From Spyradocola sp034113365 (lineage in GTDB: Bacteria; Bacillota; Clostridia; Christensenellales; UBA1750), in contig JAXEXP010000039.1 of NCBI GenBank assembly GCA_034113365.1, positions 1 to 64,000 of the forward strand: a stretch of DNA of 64,000 nt. The letters are read 5' to 3'. The notes under the pieces were generated by a model that was not told the origin of the DNA, ran no database searches, and saw nothing but the letters and a program-made list of their open reading frames with translations. Each line of letters starts with the position of its first letter. Within the stretch, counting starts at the first letter, position 1. The position numbers and the translations under genes were made by a program. Positions 50,027-59,371 of the stretch are shown here, piece after piece.

Positions 50027-50614
50027 TCATTCGCATTCCTCATAGGCATCTTGAACCCGATTGACGCCGTCTTTCAGCAGCGCATTGTCCATTTCCAGAT
50101 CATATTCTCTGTAATCCCAGGGGATCATCTCTTGGGATGCGGTCATGTATTGGAAGCGGGATACCCCGGTGCGTTCTATTTCCCGTATCGTTTTCAGCAG
50201 CTCGTCAGCCGGCAGATCGTCGATAATTCCCCGGCCTTCGCCCGCTGCAATTCTGGGATAGGAACGCCAGCGGCCTTTGGGTATCTCCTGCACGCCGGTG
50301 AGCTCGATATCGAATATCTGCTCACATCCAAAGTCATAGGTCATTTCAAGCTGAGCGCCGATCTGCAGCCGCAGCGCCGAGAGCTTCACCCAACACAGGT
50401 GCTGGAAATCCTCAAGGATCTCTTCGTCCGTGTCCGGCTTGTAAGAGGCGCCCTTGCTGGAGATGCTGAATAAATGATAGGCCAACGTGTCGAAGGTGAC
50501 GAGAATCGTATAGCCCAGCTGTGCCAATGTGTAGTTGGAGGACACCTCGGCAACGCGCCAGATCCTTTCCTCGCAGCCCCGATAGGTGATCCTGAAGGTG
50601 TAGATTTGCACCAT
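50027..50614 (-). CDS. Plasmid pRiA4b ORF-3-like protein
   Basis: 195 residues. IYTFRITYRGCEERIWRVAEV at the start, YTLAQLGYTILVTFD, AYHLFSI, and the repeated FEMTYDFG-type phrase MTYDFGCEQIFDIEL match the pRiA4b ORF-3/IS1096 passenger family, of unknown function and commonly found near mobile DNA. AGGAGGTACTC precedes the ATG; the frame continues upstream into the VanZ gene, which it does not need. It is the last gene of the minus-strand cluster. Confidence 0.75.
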   Translation of the reverse strand: MVQIYTFRITYRGCEERIWRVAEVSSNYTLAQLGYTILVTFDTLAYHLFSISSKGASYKPDTDEEILEDFQHLCWVKLSALRLQIGAQLEMTYDFGCEQIFDIELTGVQEIPKGRWRSYPRIAAGEGRGIIDDLPADELLKTIREIERTGVSRFQYMTASQEMIPWDYREYDLEMDNALLKDGVNRVQDAYEECE

Positions 50615-50637
50615 GAGTACCTCCTGTAAAGTTATCG

Positions 50638-51222
50638 TTAAGTTTTGCCGATGCCGTGCGGATGCGGATCGTTTCCGGGTTTTCCCCGCGTCCATTGGCT
50701 GGGCATCGCGCTGATCAGCGCCCCGACGAGTGCACCCAACGCATTATGGATCACATCGTCAACCTCAGCCTGTCCCAGCGCAAAGTGATACTGGCAGAAT
50801 TCGATCCCAGCGCTCACCAGCGCAAACAATCCAACCACAAAGAGTACCTTTTTGCTGCGCTGCCAACGCTTGGGAAGAAGTGCACAAACCAAAAGCCCAG
50901 CAGGAAAGAAGAGGACCACATTCATGAAGTTACAGCGGAGAAGCTCTCTTTCGCCGCCGGTTAAGACAACATAGTAAGAGTGAAATGGGATAAGGGAGCT
51001 TGCTGAATTGTCCAATACACATTCACGGCCTATAAGGGTATTCCAACTGACCGCCAAGGACCAAGACAGAAGCGCCAGAACGACAATCATGCGAAACACG
51101 CGTTCCGCTCGGAGCGTCCGCTTCAAAACCTCAAAAAGGATCGTTGCCGCCAGAAGAATAAAAAGCGCTGTGGAATAGCGCATACAATAGACCCAGAGAA
51201 ATATCGAGGTGAGCCAGGACAT
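50638..51222 (-). CDS. VanZ-like family membrane protein
   Basis: 194 residues with about five hydrophobic segments (YSTALFILLAATILFEVL, CNFMNVVLFFPAGLLVCALLP and VLFVVGLFALVSAGIEFCQY). The phrases NTLIGRE, NVVLFFPAGLLV and GQAEVDDVIHNALGALVGALI are diagnostic of VanZ-like proteins. The family is named after a teicoplanin-resistance gene, but most members have no known role. Lies 24 bases after the Wzt-type ATPase. Confidence 0.85.
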   Translation of the reverse strand: MSWLTSIFLWVYCMRYSTALFILLAATILFEVLKRTLRAERVFRMIVVLALLSWSLAVSWNTLIGRECVLDNSASSLIPFHSYYVVLTGGERELLRCNFMNVVLFFPAGLLVCALLPKRWQRSKKVLFVVGLFALVSAGIEFCQYHFALGQAEVDDVIHNALGALVGALISAMPSQWTRGKPGNDPHPHGIGKT

Positions 51223-51246
51223 ATCATATCTCCATCGCGCTTCTGT

Positions 51247-52509
51247 TCAGAACAACTGAATATCTGGGAGACGTATATGTCCCCATGCACTTAAGTTCCA
51301 AACAATCGTATTGTCATCTTCAATTTCAAATGAAAAAGCAGGAAGGACCAAGTCGTGATCCATGCATGTTCCAAATTCGTTCATTTCAAATAGAACAAGG
51401 TAGACTATGTATTTTCCTCTTGTCAGCCACGACGTATCGAACTGCATCTGAAAGTCTTTTTCCTCACCAGCTGACATCACGCCGAGATCGATATCCGGAA
51501 CTGTGCCAACCGGTACGTCATCTGCGAAACGAAGCTCGAAACGGAAGCGAAGATGTGTAAAGGCTTGCCTCGACTGAACGGAGAGCTCAAGTTTCATCGG
51601 CTCACCGGCATGGTAAACAGCAGATGTTTTCTCAAGCAGACGAAGCCTAAGCATTTTTGCCGGAAGCATAGACGGATTCGGTTTGGAGGACATATTGGAA
51701 AGATCAAATTCCGTCTGGTCCATGTTCCCCTGACATTGCATATAAACCCCGATGGCCGACTCCACGTCTCCATCAAATATAACCTTCCCGTGGTCCAAGA
51801 CGATACAGCGGGTACAAAGCTGGCGGATGGTGTTCATGTTATGGCTGACATAAAGGACCGTTCGCCCCTCGTTCTTGGACACGTCATCCATCTTGCCCAG
51901 ACACTTCTGCTGAAACTTCATATCTCCTACTGCAAGTACCTCGTCCATCACCAGAATATCGGCATCCAGATGGGCGGCTACGGCAAAGGCAAGCTTAACA
52001 TACATACCGCTGGAATATCGTTTTACAGGCGTGTCAATGAATTGCTCCATCTCAGCAAAGTGAACGATATCATCAAACTTATTCTTGATTTCCGCTTTTG
52101 TCATGCCAAGAATGGCGCCGTTCATATATACGTTTTCCCGCCCGGTCAGCTCCGGATGGAAACCAGTGCCCACCTCCAGCATGCTGGCGATCCGGCCGTT
52201 GTAGGAGATCCCCCCTTTTGTCGGCCCAGTTACGCGGGACAGCAGCTTGAGAAGCGTAGACTTTCCCGCACCATTGTGCCCGATGATTCCGACTCTCTCT
52301 CCCTTTTTTACGGAAAAGCTTACATCGTCTAGTGCCAGAAAGCGTTCGTTTCTGGCATACGCAGACTGGCCGATGCGGAGATTAGGGTCTTCTTTGCCAC
52401 GAATACGGGCCATCAGGCTTTGCAGGTCGCCTCGCAGGGTGCCGCCGCCAATGGCGCCCAGACGGTATTCCTTTGTAACATGCTCAAATTGAATGATATT
52501 CTCCTGCAT
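51247..52509 (-). CDS. Polysaccharide ABC exporter ATPase (Wzt/TagH type)
   Basis: 420 residues. ATPase domain with Walker A IGHNGAGKSTLLKLLS (about 66-81), signature RYSSGMYVKLAFAVAAH and Walker B ILVMDEVLAVGD. The C-terminal part (about 265-420) has the beta-sandwich of Wzt-type proteins (YHAGEPMKLELSVQS, FRFELRFADDVPVGTV) that binds the non-reducing end of the glycan. Works with the permease gene upstream, 10 bases away, to move undecaprenyl-linked polysaccharide out. Confidence 0.9.
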   Translation of the reverse strand: MQENIIQFEHVTKEYRLGAIGGGTLRGDLQSLMARIRGKEDPNLRIGQSAYARNERFLALDDVSFSVKKGERVGIIGHNGAGKSTLLKLLSRVTGPTKGGISYNGRIASMLEVGTGFHPELTGRENVYMNGAILGMTKAEIKNKFDDIVHFAEMEQFIDTPVKRYSSGMYVKLAFAVAAHLDADILVMDEVLAVGDMKFQQKCLGKMDDVSKNEGRTVLYVSHNMNTIRQLCTRCIVLDHGKVIFDGDVESAIGVYMQCQGNMDQTEFDLSNMSSKPNPSMLPAKMLRLRLLEKTSAVYHAGEPMKLELSVQSRQAFTHLRFRFELRFADDVPVGTVPDIDLGVMSAGEEKDFQMQFDTSWLTRGKYIVYLVLFEMNEFGTCMDHDLVLPAFSFEIEDDNTIVWNLSAWGHIRLPDIQLF

Positions 52510-52519
52510 TGCGTTCTCC

Positions 52520-53374
52520 TTACACCGTATCCATAAAGGTTTTTTCCACCCGGTTGAATAGCATCACACCAAGCAGCAAAACTGCAAGGGTGACGATCCA
52601 ACTGATCCCGTAAGCGACCAGATGAGGTTCTCCGACGCCGAGGAAGGCATATCGGAACATGGTGATCACCGGCGTGACTGGATTCAGCATATATAGCCCG
52701 AGAAACTGATCCGGAATCAGCGTGAGGTCATAAGCGACCGGAGTAGCGTACATCCATAGCTGAACGCCAAAGCTTACCACCATAGCCAGGTCACGGTATT
52801 TGGTCGTCAGCGCAGAAATAATAATCCCCACGCCCAGGCTCAGGAGCGCCAGATGGAGCAGAAGTACAGGGGTCAGGAGTATCCACCCATTGGGATGAAC
52901 ATTGGCGCCAGTCGCGATATAGTAGATCAGAAACAGCAGGAAAAAAAGGAATTGGACCGCAAAGGAGATCAGCTGCGACAGGACCGTGGAAATGGGCATG
53001 ACAAGACGCGGAAAATAGACCTTACCCAAAATGGCAGCGTTTGAGGTAAAGGTGGTGGAGGTAGCGGTCAGGCAGGCGGAGAAATACCCCCAGGCAATGG
53101 AGCCGCACAGATAGAAGGCGAAGCTGGGCACACCGGCCGGGGCCAGCCCCGCGATGTTGCCGAACACCACCGTCAATACCACCGTGGTGAGCAAGGGCTG
53201 GATGATGGCCCAGGCAGGCCCTAAAACTGTCTGCTTATACTGCGAAACAAAGGTCCGCCGCACAAACAGAACGATCAGGTCCCGATAACGAAGAAGTTCT
53301 TTTAAATTCAAATCAAACCACGCCCGCTTGGGAGTGATGACGGTTTCAAATTGTTGCTGCATGTTCAATATCAA
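52520..53374 (-). CDS. Polysaccharide ABC exporter permease (Wzm/TagG type)
   Basis: 284 residues, ABC-2 type. Amphipathic LNLKELLRYRDLIVLFVRR near residue 25-43, then six membrane segments (PLLTTVVLTVVFGNIAGL, LISFAVQFLFFLLFLIYY, LALLSLGVGIIISALT). QYKQTVLGPAWAIIQP is typical of O-antigen and teichoic acid exporters. An internal ATG at 53362 is an alternative start. Overlaps the upstream glycosyltransferase by 4 bases. Confidence 0.9.
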   Translation of the reverse strand: MILNMQQQFETVITPKRAWFDLNLKELLRYRDLIVLFVRRTFVSQYKQTVLGPAWAIIQPLLTTVVLTVVFGNIAGLAPAGVPSFAFYLCGSIAWGYFSACLTATSTTFTSNAAILGKVYFPRLVMPISTVLSQLISFAVQFLFFLLFLIYYIATGANVHPNGWILLTPVLLLHLALLSLGVGIIISALTTKYRDLAMVVSFGVQLWMYATPVAYDLTLIPDQFLGLYMLNPVTPVITMFRYAFLGVGEPHLVAYGISWIVTLAVLLLGVMLFNRVEKTFMDTV

Positions 53375-54540
53375 CCCTCAATAAAGTCATATAGTTTTTG
53401 AAGTTCACCGGAGTTATCGCAGACTTCGTGGCTCAGATTTTCCACGAATTTCTCCCGCAGTTCCGGATGATCCAACAACTGTTGGATGCTCTCCGCCAAA
53501 GCCTCTGGCGTTACAGCTTCTGCAATTAAGCCGTTCTCGCCACTGACGATCTGCTCATGCATGACCGGAAGCGGAGTTGTGACAATTGGCTTGTGCAAAA
53601 TCTTTGCTTCCTGCACAGTCAGACACCACCCCTCAGAGAGCGAGGTCTGCACATAGATATCGCAGTTTTTAATATATGGATAGGGGTTCGTTTGTGTCCC
53701 CAACAGGATGACATGTTCAGCGACGTTGTATTTCTGTATTTCTGCTCCAATTTCCTCCCGAAGCGGTCCGTCACCGACAAGATACCAGTAAACATTATAT
53801 CCAGCGTCGAGAAGAATCCGGGTAGTTTGGGGAACCATGGTTTGCCCCTTTTCCTTTGCTAAGCGTCCTACAGATAAAATGGTATTACCCCTTTTGAAAT
53901 GAGGAATATGAGCTGTGGATAATTGTACAATCTCTTTTGTATCGATCAGGTTTTTCATGACTTGCGTTTTTTGTGCCAGCTTTGGCCATTTTTGAGAAAA
54001 CTGATCATTTGCTGCCTCTGAAACGCAAAAAATCCTATCATATTGAGAGTATTCTTTTTCCATCAATTTCATAAGAATATTAGGCATATTGTAGTTTCCG
54101 TGTACAAAAAGGATATGCTTTTTCCCCTCTATCCGATTAGCAGTTGCAACCAGTTCGGGAACACCGTATTGATAAGCTACCACGCATTCATATTCAGATA
54201 TAATTTTGGGTGATAATTTAGCTGAAAACAGGGATTCGATTTCCCAAGTCTTGGAACAATGAATTACGATGCGGTATGAAAGATCCCTTAAGCATTGAAA
54301 TATATGGCCTTTTCTGAGTTGTGACATTAATAAGTCTTTCGTGTTATGGGTTGGCCAACACTTTACTTGGACACGACTGTCCACGTGTTTTTTTATCTCC
54401 AAGCTATCCTTCTTAACCCACAAATCAACGTCAAAATTATCATAATCAAAATTGCGTAATAGATTAATTAGTGCTTTTTCCACACCGCCGACTATCATTG
54501 AACCCATTACAAAAGCAATCACTTTTCGTTTCTCTTCCAT
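53371..54540 (-). CDS. Glycosyltransferase family 4
   Basis: About 389 residues. GSMIVGGVEKALINLLRNF at the start matches the donor loop of GT-B enzymes; ILSVGRLAKEKGQ near 223 begins the second domain, and SLSEGWCLTVQEAKILHKPI (E-x7-E region) near 305 contacts the sugar nucleotide. Acts on a lipid-linked acceptor in surface glycan synthesis; donor unknown. The ATG at 54540 overlaps the next gene's stop; one four codons earlier is possible. Confidence 0.85.
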   Translation of the reverse strand: MEEKRKVIAFVMGSMIVGGVEKALINLLRNFDYDNFDVDLWVKKDSLEIKKHVDSRVQVKCWPTHNTKDLLMSQLRKGHIFQCLRDLSYRIVIHCSKTWEIESLFSAKLSPKIISEYECVVAYQYGVPELVATANRIEGKKHILFVHGNYNMPNILMKLMEKEYSQYDRIFCVSEAANDQFSQKWPKLAQKTQVMKNLIDTKEIVQLSTAHIPHFKRGNTILSVGRLAKEKGQTMVPQTTRILLDAGYNVYWYLVGDGPLREEIGAEIQKYNVAEHVILLGTQTNPYPYIKNCDIYVQTSLSEGWCLTVQEAKILHKPIVTTPLPVMHEQIVSGENGLIAEAVTPEALAESIQQLLDHPELREKFVENLSHEVCDNSGELQKLYDFIEG

Positions 54541-55703
54541 TATTCCACACACACCTTCAAAAAAGCTTGATATTTTTCCTGGTTGTCGCAGATCTGCTCC
54601 ATTCCTTCAGAGGACCGCAGCTTTTCGCGGATCTCCGGGTTTGACAAAAGATACTTCAGACCCTCGTAGAGCGCGGCTTCGTCGTTGGCGACGATCCAGC
54701 CGGTTTCCCCGTGGGTCAGCTGCTCCCGGATACCAGAGACATCCGTGGCCAGAACGGGGCAGCCGACGATCTTGGCTTCCACCGTGACCGTCGGGAAGCC
54801 TTCCCAACCGGAGGGGAGGACAAACAGGTCACAGTGCTTCATGTATTTGTAGGGGTTGTCTGTCAAGCCGTCCAGAAAGACACGATCTGCCAAATGAAGC
54901 CTCTGAATCTTCGCCTCGATCTCTTGTCTCTGAAGCCCGTCCCCAAGCACATGCCACTGGAAAGCAAAGCCGTCGTCTCTCAGCCTGGAAAGGACGTCGA
55001 GGAACCGAAGATATTTTTTTTGCTCAGTCATCCTGCCTACGGAGAGCAGGATGGGGCCGTCGCCCACAAAGGAAAAGGGGACCGCAGCAGCTTGCCGTAT
55101 GGCGTTGGCGTCAAAATAATTATAGAGCACATGGACCTTTTCGGCAAGCTGGGGATACCGATCCGCAAAGTTCTGTCTGGCGGATTCCGCCACGCAGATA
55201 ATGGCATCCATTCTGGAAAACTGCGGGATCAGATTGTCCGTGTCCTCCGGCTTGTCCAGATTCGCGATGTCCGTATGATACCACTGTATGTACTTGTCTG
55301 CCCGGATATGGTCCAGCAGAAACGCCGGGCTGTCGATTTCCAGATAATTGACGGCGACATCAAACGTCTGGCTCTCATAGCGTTTTGCAGCCAGCTTTTC
55401 GGCAAACCGGCGGTATCCCACGAGCTTGCTGAATATCTGCTTTCCGCATTTTTGAAGCTTGCGGCCCCAATTCTTCTCGGACCGAATGTCCTTCAAGGAC
55501 GCGTAATACTTTTCCGTATAGGCCTTGCTGCAAATGGCGTCAAAGCGGACGCGGCTGTCAAACTGCGGCTTCAGATAGCCTTTTTCGTAGGTCTCCAGGA
55601 TGGTGACGTCATGTCCATGGGCCGCCAGCTCGTTTGCAAAGCTGACCAGCACTTTTTCCGCCCCGCCGAAGATCAGCTGGGGGATCTGAATCAGGAATTT
55701 CAT
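54540..55703 (-). CDS. Glycosyltransferase family 4
   Basis: 387 residues. IPQLIFGGAEKVLVSFANEL at the N terminus, ILLSVGRMTEQKKYLRFLD near 220, GLTDNPYKYMKHCDLFVLPS and SGWEGFPTVTVEAKIVGCPV near 298 give the complete GT-B layout. Closest in style to the neighbouring GT4 genes, pointing to stepwise assembly of one repeat unit. Its stop overlaps the start of the following GT4 gene and its own start overlaps the licD end by 4 bases. Confidence 0.85.
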   Translation of the reverse strand: MKFLIQIPQLIFGGAEKVLVSFANELAAHGHDVTILETYEKGYLKPQFDSRVRFDAICSKAYTEKYYASLKDIRSEKNWGRKLQKCGKQIFSKLVGYRRFAEKLAAKRYESQTFDVAVNYLEIDSPAFLLDHIRADKYIQWYHTDIANLDKPEDTDNLIPQFSRMDAIICVAESARQNFADRYPQLAEKVHVLYNYFDANAIRQAAAVPFSFVGDGPILLSVGRMTEQKKYLRFLDVLSRLRDDGFAFQWHVLGDGLQRQEIEAKIQRLHLADRVFLDGLTDNPYKYMKHCDLFVLPSGWEGFPTVTVEAKIVGCPVLATDVSGIREQLTHGETGWIVANDEAALYEGLKYLLSNPEIREKLRSSEGMEQICDNQEKYQAFLKVCVE

Positions 55704-56554
55704 AGACCGGCCCTCTCCCGAACTGCTTGACTGATCTCGTAGGTTTTCACATCATGCTTGGTGACGCGCTTTTCTTCCGGGTATGGGTCCATATAATGGG
55801 GGCCGTACCGATGAAGCAAATCTGCTTCCGGCTCTCCAATGGTCATAAACTGCGTGTCCTCAAAGGGGATATACTGTGAATTGTCGTACCATTCGCGCTT
55901 TAGCAAATCATTATAATACCCGCTGACACCAGTGTATGGATTTCTCCCGGTATAGCTTAAAAGGCCGACAAGTTTGGACTGTCTGTTCTTACACATACAA
56001 GTCGCTTTATCGATCCATCTTCCCAACGTGATACGATCTATTCTGGAAAGGAGGCCAATACATTTTGTTGCAGGTGAAATGGGTTGAATATCACCGCGTT
56101 TGATCTGGACCGCCGCATCCAGAACCCAAATGAGGCCCTGCTGAATTTTTTGAACCAATTTATAATTCGGTACAGCATCCAGCGGTACAATATCAATCGC
56201 AATTTCATTGTGGATCGCGTTGACATCTTCATGATAATGGACAACCTTTGTCCCTAACACACGTAGAACAGCACGATTGTTTGGATAAGAGGGGTCTGTC
56301 TTGTAGGTCTGAATAAAATACCGGTCGCCAAACTGTTGCTGCGCGAGAACAAGGAACGTTTCGTAGTCCTCACGAAACATGGAAATATCCACATCATCGT
56401 CCCAAGGAATGAAGCCCTTGTAATTGACCGCGCCAAGGAGCGTCCCGGCATGAAGGAAATATTTCAATCCATTCTCCCGGCAAATTTTGTCGATGTCCTT
56501 CATGGCGGAAAGGAGTACCTTATGTAGTTCCAGATTTCCATAGTCGTTGGTCAT
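55700..56554 (-). CDS. LicD family phosphotransferase
   Basis: 284 residues. GLKYFLHAGTLLGAVNYKGF and IPWDDDVDISMFREDYETF (about residues 28-65) are the LicD signature with the metal-binding Asp triplet. Family members transfer phosphocholine or other phospho-alcohols to teichoic acids and capsules. No choline uptake or CDP-choline genes are nearby in the window, so the group transferred is open. 17 bases separate it from the acetyltransferase gene upstream. Confidence 0.87.
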   Translation of the reverse strand: MTNDYGNLELHKVLLSAMKDIDKICRENGLKYFLHAGTLLGAVNYKGFIPWDDDVDISMFREDYETFLVLAQQQFGDRYFIQTYKTDPSYPNNRAVLRVLGTKVVHYHEDVNAIHNEIAIDIVPLDAVPNYKLVQKIQQGLIWVLDAAVQIKRGDIQPISPATKCIGLLSRIDRITLGRWIDKATCMCKNRQSKLVGLLSYTGRNPYTGVSGYYNDLLKREWYDNSQYIPFEDTQFMTIGEPEADLLHRYGPHYMDPYPEEKRVTKHDVKTYEISQAVRERAGL

Positions 56555-56571
56555 GGATAGAAACGCTCCTT

Positions 56572-57501
56572 TTAATAATCCGTGTCAGCTCTGGTAATGA
56601 TCAATTGATCGGGTAGTCCCTCCGGCTGCATGGGCCGCACGATACATTTTGTCTTTCCCGGATGGGACTGCAGACCTGACTGTTTCAGAAGTTCCAGCAA
56701 ATCACCGGAATAGATGCCCCAAAAGCTCACAAAGCTTCCCAGCCCTCTCAGCAGGGAAATCGCATAGCGAAAGGGCGCGTCCTGCGTTGAATAATAGTCC
56801 CAATCGTAGACATTGACAGCTGTCCGAAGGCGTCCCTTTGTAAGCGTATAAACAAAATACCCAAGCAGGTCGCTATCCTGCCACAGGGTTAGCCAGGCAT
56901 ACGTTACATCCGGATTCTGATCATACTTCCAACTCAGGTATTCTGGCGTGCGGTAGAGTCGGTTTTCCTTCGGGTTTGGAAGTGTTGTAAGGGGACAGCG
57001 CTCTGAAAACCGGTACGAGACCCCCTGGTGAGCCCTGTTGTTTGTACGATGTCGAAGCGCGAACAGCCGCGTCTTACTGTTCCAGGACGCGACGCCGGTC
57101 AAATCCTCAAAGCCATACCGGCGCAGAATGGGATAGGAATTTGGGTTCGGAAAGTTGAGTATAAAATCATAACCGCGCTGGGAGAAATAATCACAGATGA
57201 AGTTGTATATTCTATGGATGAGACCTTGACCGCGATAATCTGGATGCACCACCCAATCGCAGAAAGAAATGCATTTCTTCTGACTGGCGCCGTAACGCGT
57301 AGGAATCACGGTAGAAATACCGACCATTCTACTCGTTTCATCTTCCGCGATCACGGCGAATGGGCGGTCTTCCTGCCCATTGTCGGTAAAGAGCCGCCAA
57401 ACCCAGTGCTCCACGGAGGTTTCTCCCAAGCCAGTACGGAAAAGGGAGATCACTTCCGGGATTCGGCTTTGATCTGACAGAATCGAGATGGAATACTGCA
57501 T
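56572..57501 (-). CDS. GNAT family N-acetyltransferase
   Basis: 309 residues, the GNAT fold lies in the first half: SFCDWVVHPDYRGQGLIHRI near residue 80-100 with the acetyl-CoA loop RGQGLI, and NFPNPNSYPILRRYGFEDL. The second half (160-309) is an additional domain, as in GNAT proteins of capsule clusters that acylate amino sugars. Substrate unknown. Confidence 0.78.
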   Translation of the reverse strand: MQYSISILSDQSRIPEVISLFRTGLGETSVEHWVWRLFTDNGQEDRPFAVIAEDETSRMVGISTVIPTRYGASQKKCISFCDWVVHPDYRGQGLIHRIYNFICDYFSQRGYDFILNFPNPNSYPILRRYGFEDLTGVASWNSKTRLFALRHRTNNRAHQGVSYRFSERCPLTTLPNPKENRLYRTPEYLSWKYDQNPDVTYAWLTLWQDSDLLGYFVYTLTKGRLRTAVNVYDWDYYSTQDAPFRYAISLLRGLGSFVSFWGIYSGDLLELLKQSGLQSHPGKTKCIVRPMQPEGLPDQLIITRADTDY

Positions 57502-57514
57502 AGTCTGATCTCCC

Positions 57515-58405
57515 TCACTGTTTCATAAAAAGGCGCTTTATACGTCGCCAAAGCCACCAGATGGGCCGCATGATATAAAACAGCCAATCTGTTTCATATC
57601 CCTTGAGATCGAGCACTTCATAGGACGCGCTCATGTTGTATGTGTGGATTCCTTCCGGTTCCTTTTTCAGGTTCGAGCGAATGTCCGACGGGTGAACCTT
57701 CTTATACAGGGTTTCTGAATATCCTTCAGAAGAGATATCGGTGACTTCATAGAGATTCAGCGCGCAGCCATAGCTGTTGGAACAGTCTTGGCCCGGACGA
57801 ATACGCTTGCCGTTCCACTGGAAGAAATGTCCTGCAGGACGGACATTGCAGTCATTTTCCGCAATAACCAGACCCTGTCCGCACAAAGTCCGGTCCTTAA
57901 CCGGGAAAAGCAGCAGACGCTCTGCATCGCCCTGGAATTGAAGCGTCATAAGATAGGCTTGTTCATGATCGAAAAAAACAGTGGAGTCCACGGCGCAGAA
58001 GTTTTCTCGAAGGACAGTGGCTTTTTCCCAACGATCGGGAAAATGCACGGCGCGGAATACAGAGATTTCGTTGGCGACATAGGATTCCGGAATCATGTAG
58101 AACGCATCGCCTATGCGCAGAATATGCGGATAGGACAAGTGGTACGGCATTCGGAGTGCGACCTGCCAGGCAGTCGCCCCATTTCCGCTGAGCTCACAAT
58201 ATCCAATCACGCCCCGCCGCAGAACGCGGTCATATAGCTCCGCAAAAAGATAGGTTGTCCCATTGTGTTCAACCAGATGTGGATTGGCCGCCCAGTAGCG
58301 CCATGTGTTCTTTACAACGGAAAACGGCGTTTGAAGATCGTCCAGCAGCGTTGCCTGATTCTGGCGAGGACGGTACGCCACAGTCCAAAACTCAAATTTC
58401 CTCAT
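57515..58405 (-). CDS. Beta-propeller protein, GIPC transferase N-terminal domain-like
   Basis: 296 residues. NPHLVEHNGTTYLFAELYD, LSYPHILRIGDAFYMIPES and WEKATVLRENFCAVDSTVFF repeat in the pattern of a five-bladed propeller and correspond to the domain found at the N terminus of plant glucosamine inositolphosphorylceramide transferases and in many bacterial glycan clusters. The C terminus (RPIWWLWRRIKRLFMKQ) is basic and aromatic, suggesting membrane contact. Activity not established for bacterial forms. Overlaps neither neighbour; 13 and 3 bases apart. Confidence 0.65.
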   Translation of the reverse strand: MRKFEFWTVAYRPRQNQATLLDDLQTPFSVVKNTWRYWAANPHLVEHNGTTYLFAELYDRVLRRGVIGYCELSGNGATAWQVALRMPYHLSYPHILRIGDAFYMIPESYVANEISVFRAVHFPDRWEKATVLRENFCAVDSTVFFDHEQAYLMTLQFQGDAERLLLFPVKDRTLCGQGLVIAENDCNVRPAGHFFQWNGKRIRPGQDCSNSYGCALNLYEVTDISSEGYSETLYKKVHPSDIRSNLKKEPEGIHTYNMSASYEVLDLKGYETDWLFYIMRPIWWLWRRIKRLFMKQ

Positions 58406-58408
58406 GAG

Positions 58409-59368
58409 CTAGCTCCTTCTGAAGCGAATGATCGCGCGATATACAGAAAAAGGGAAGTGAAGAAGAAACCACATCCGGAGCCGGTCTTGCCAATAAGTGA
58501 AAGGCGCAGCGCAGAATAGTTTTTTTTGACTCCGAAGCGCAGATAAAAGCGCTTGCGTTTCTCCCGTATAGTCCTCGTCTGACAAAGCGATTTCCGTCAG
58601 GGACCAAAGAAGACTGCCGCGGTATCTCGCGGCGGCGTCAGATGTTAGGCTGGAATGGTGATCTTGAATGTATTTTAAGTTCTCAGCACAGTGTTTTGCC
58701 CACACCATTTTGGAAGCGACAAAGACAGATGTTGTGATGCTTTCTGGGCGGCAGCGATAGTAATACACGACTGCGTTTGTTTTCACGACCCGGTTACAGT
58801 TTTCCAGAATATGGAGGACAATTGCCTCGTCTTCATTAATTTCGCCAACGGGGAAGGAAATGTGTTGGTGAATTTTTCGTTGATACAGCCGAGCCCAAGC
58901 CGCACAGCCGTTTTGCAGCATATCCTGCATTGCTTCAGAACCTGTCAAGAGATGAAATTCTACAGCATTCTTTTCTGTTTTTTCCTCAGGAAACATATCT
59001 GAAAATCGTCTGTAGTCCCCAATTACGAGTTCCGCATTTTCTGAGAAGGCTGCTTCAATAAGCGTCTGGACTGCATTAGAAGGCAGTAGATCGTCGCTGT
59101 CTACAAACATCAAATAACTGCCGTTCATCTGCTCCATTCCGGCATTTCGTGCGTCGGAGAGGCCGCCATTCTGTTTATGGATGACCCGAATTCTGGTATC
59201 ACGGGCGGCGTATTGGTCACAGATTTCGCCGCAGCGGTCTGGTGAACCGTCATCCACTAGAAGAATCTCCAGATTTTGATAAGTTTGTCCGCAGATGGAA
59301 TCCAGGCATTGCGGCAAATACATCTCGACATTATATATCGGAACGATTACACTGATCAATGGCTCCAT
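58409..59368 (-). CDS. Glycosyltransferase family 2
   Basis: 319 residues. Inverting GT-A enzyme: ISVIVPIYNVEMYLPQCLDS at the start, EILLVDDGSPDRCGEICDQY, NGGLSDARNAGMEQMNGSYL, and the DxD-type FVDSDD near residue 90. The C-terminal part is hydrophobic/aromatic. Adds one sugar in the repeat unit. Ends 4 bases before the next gene. Confidence 0.88.
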   Translation of the reverse strand: MEPLISVIVPIYNVEMYLPQCLDSICGQTYQNLEILLVDDGSPDRCGEICDQYAARDTRIRVIHKQNGGLSDARNAGMEQMNGSYLMFVDSDDLLPSNAVQTLIEAAFSENAELVIGDYRRFSDMFPEEKTEKNAVEFHLLTGSEAMQDMLQNGCAAWARLYQRKIHQHISFPVGEINEDEAIVLHILENCNRVVKTNAVVYYYRCRPESITTSVFVASKMVWAKHCAENLKYIQDHHSSLTSDAAARYRGSLLWSLTEIALSDEDYTGETQALLSALRSQKKLFCAAPFTYWQDRLRMWFLLHFPFSVYRAIIRFRRS

Positions 59369-59371
59369 TCT

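Noticed and set aside
50027..50614. Insertion sequence at the end of the glycan cluster
   Set aside because: Only the passenger-type gene is present; no transposase and no terminal inverted repeats were seen.
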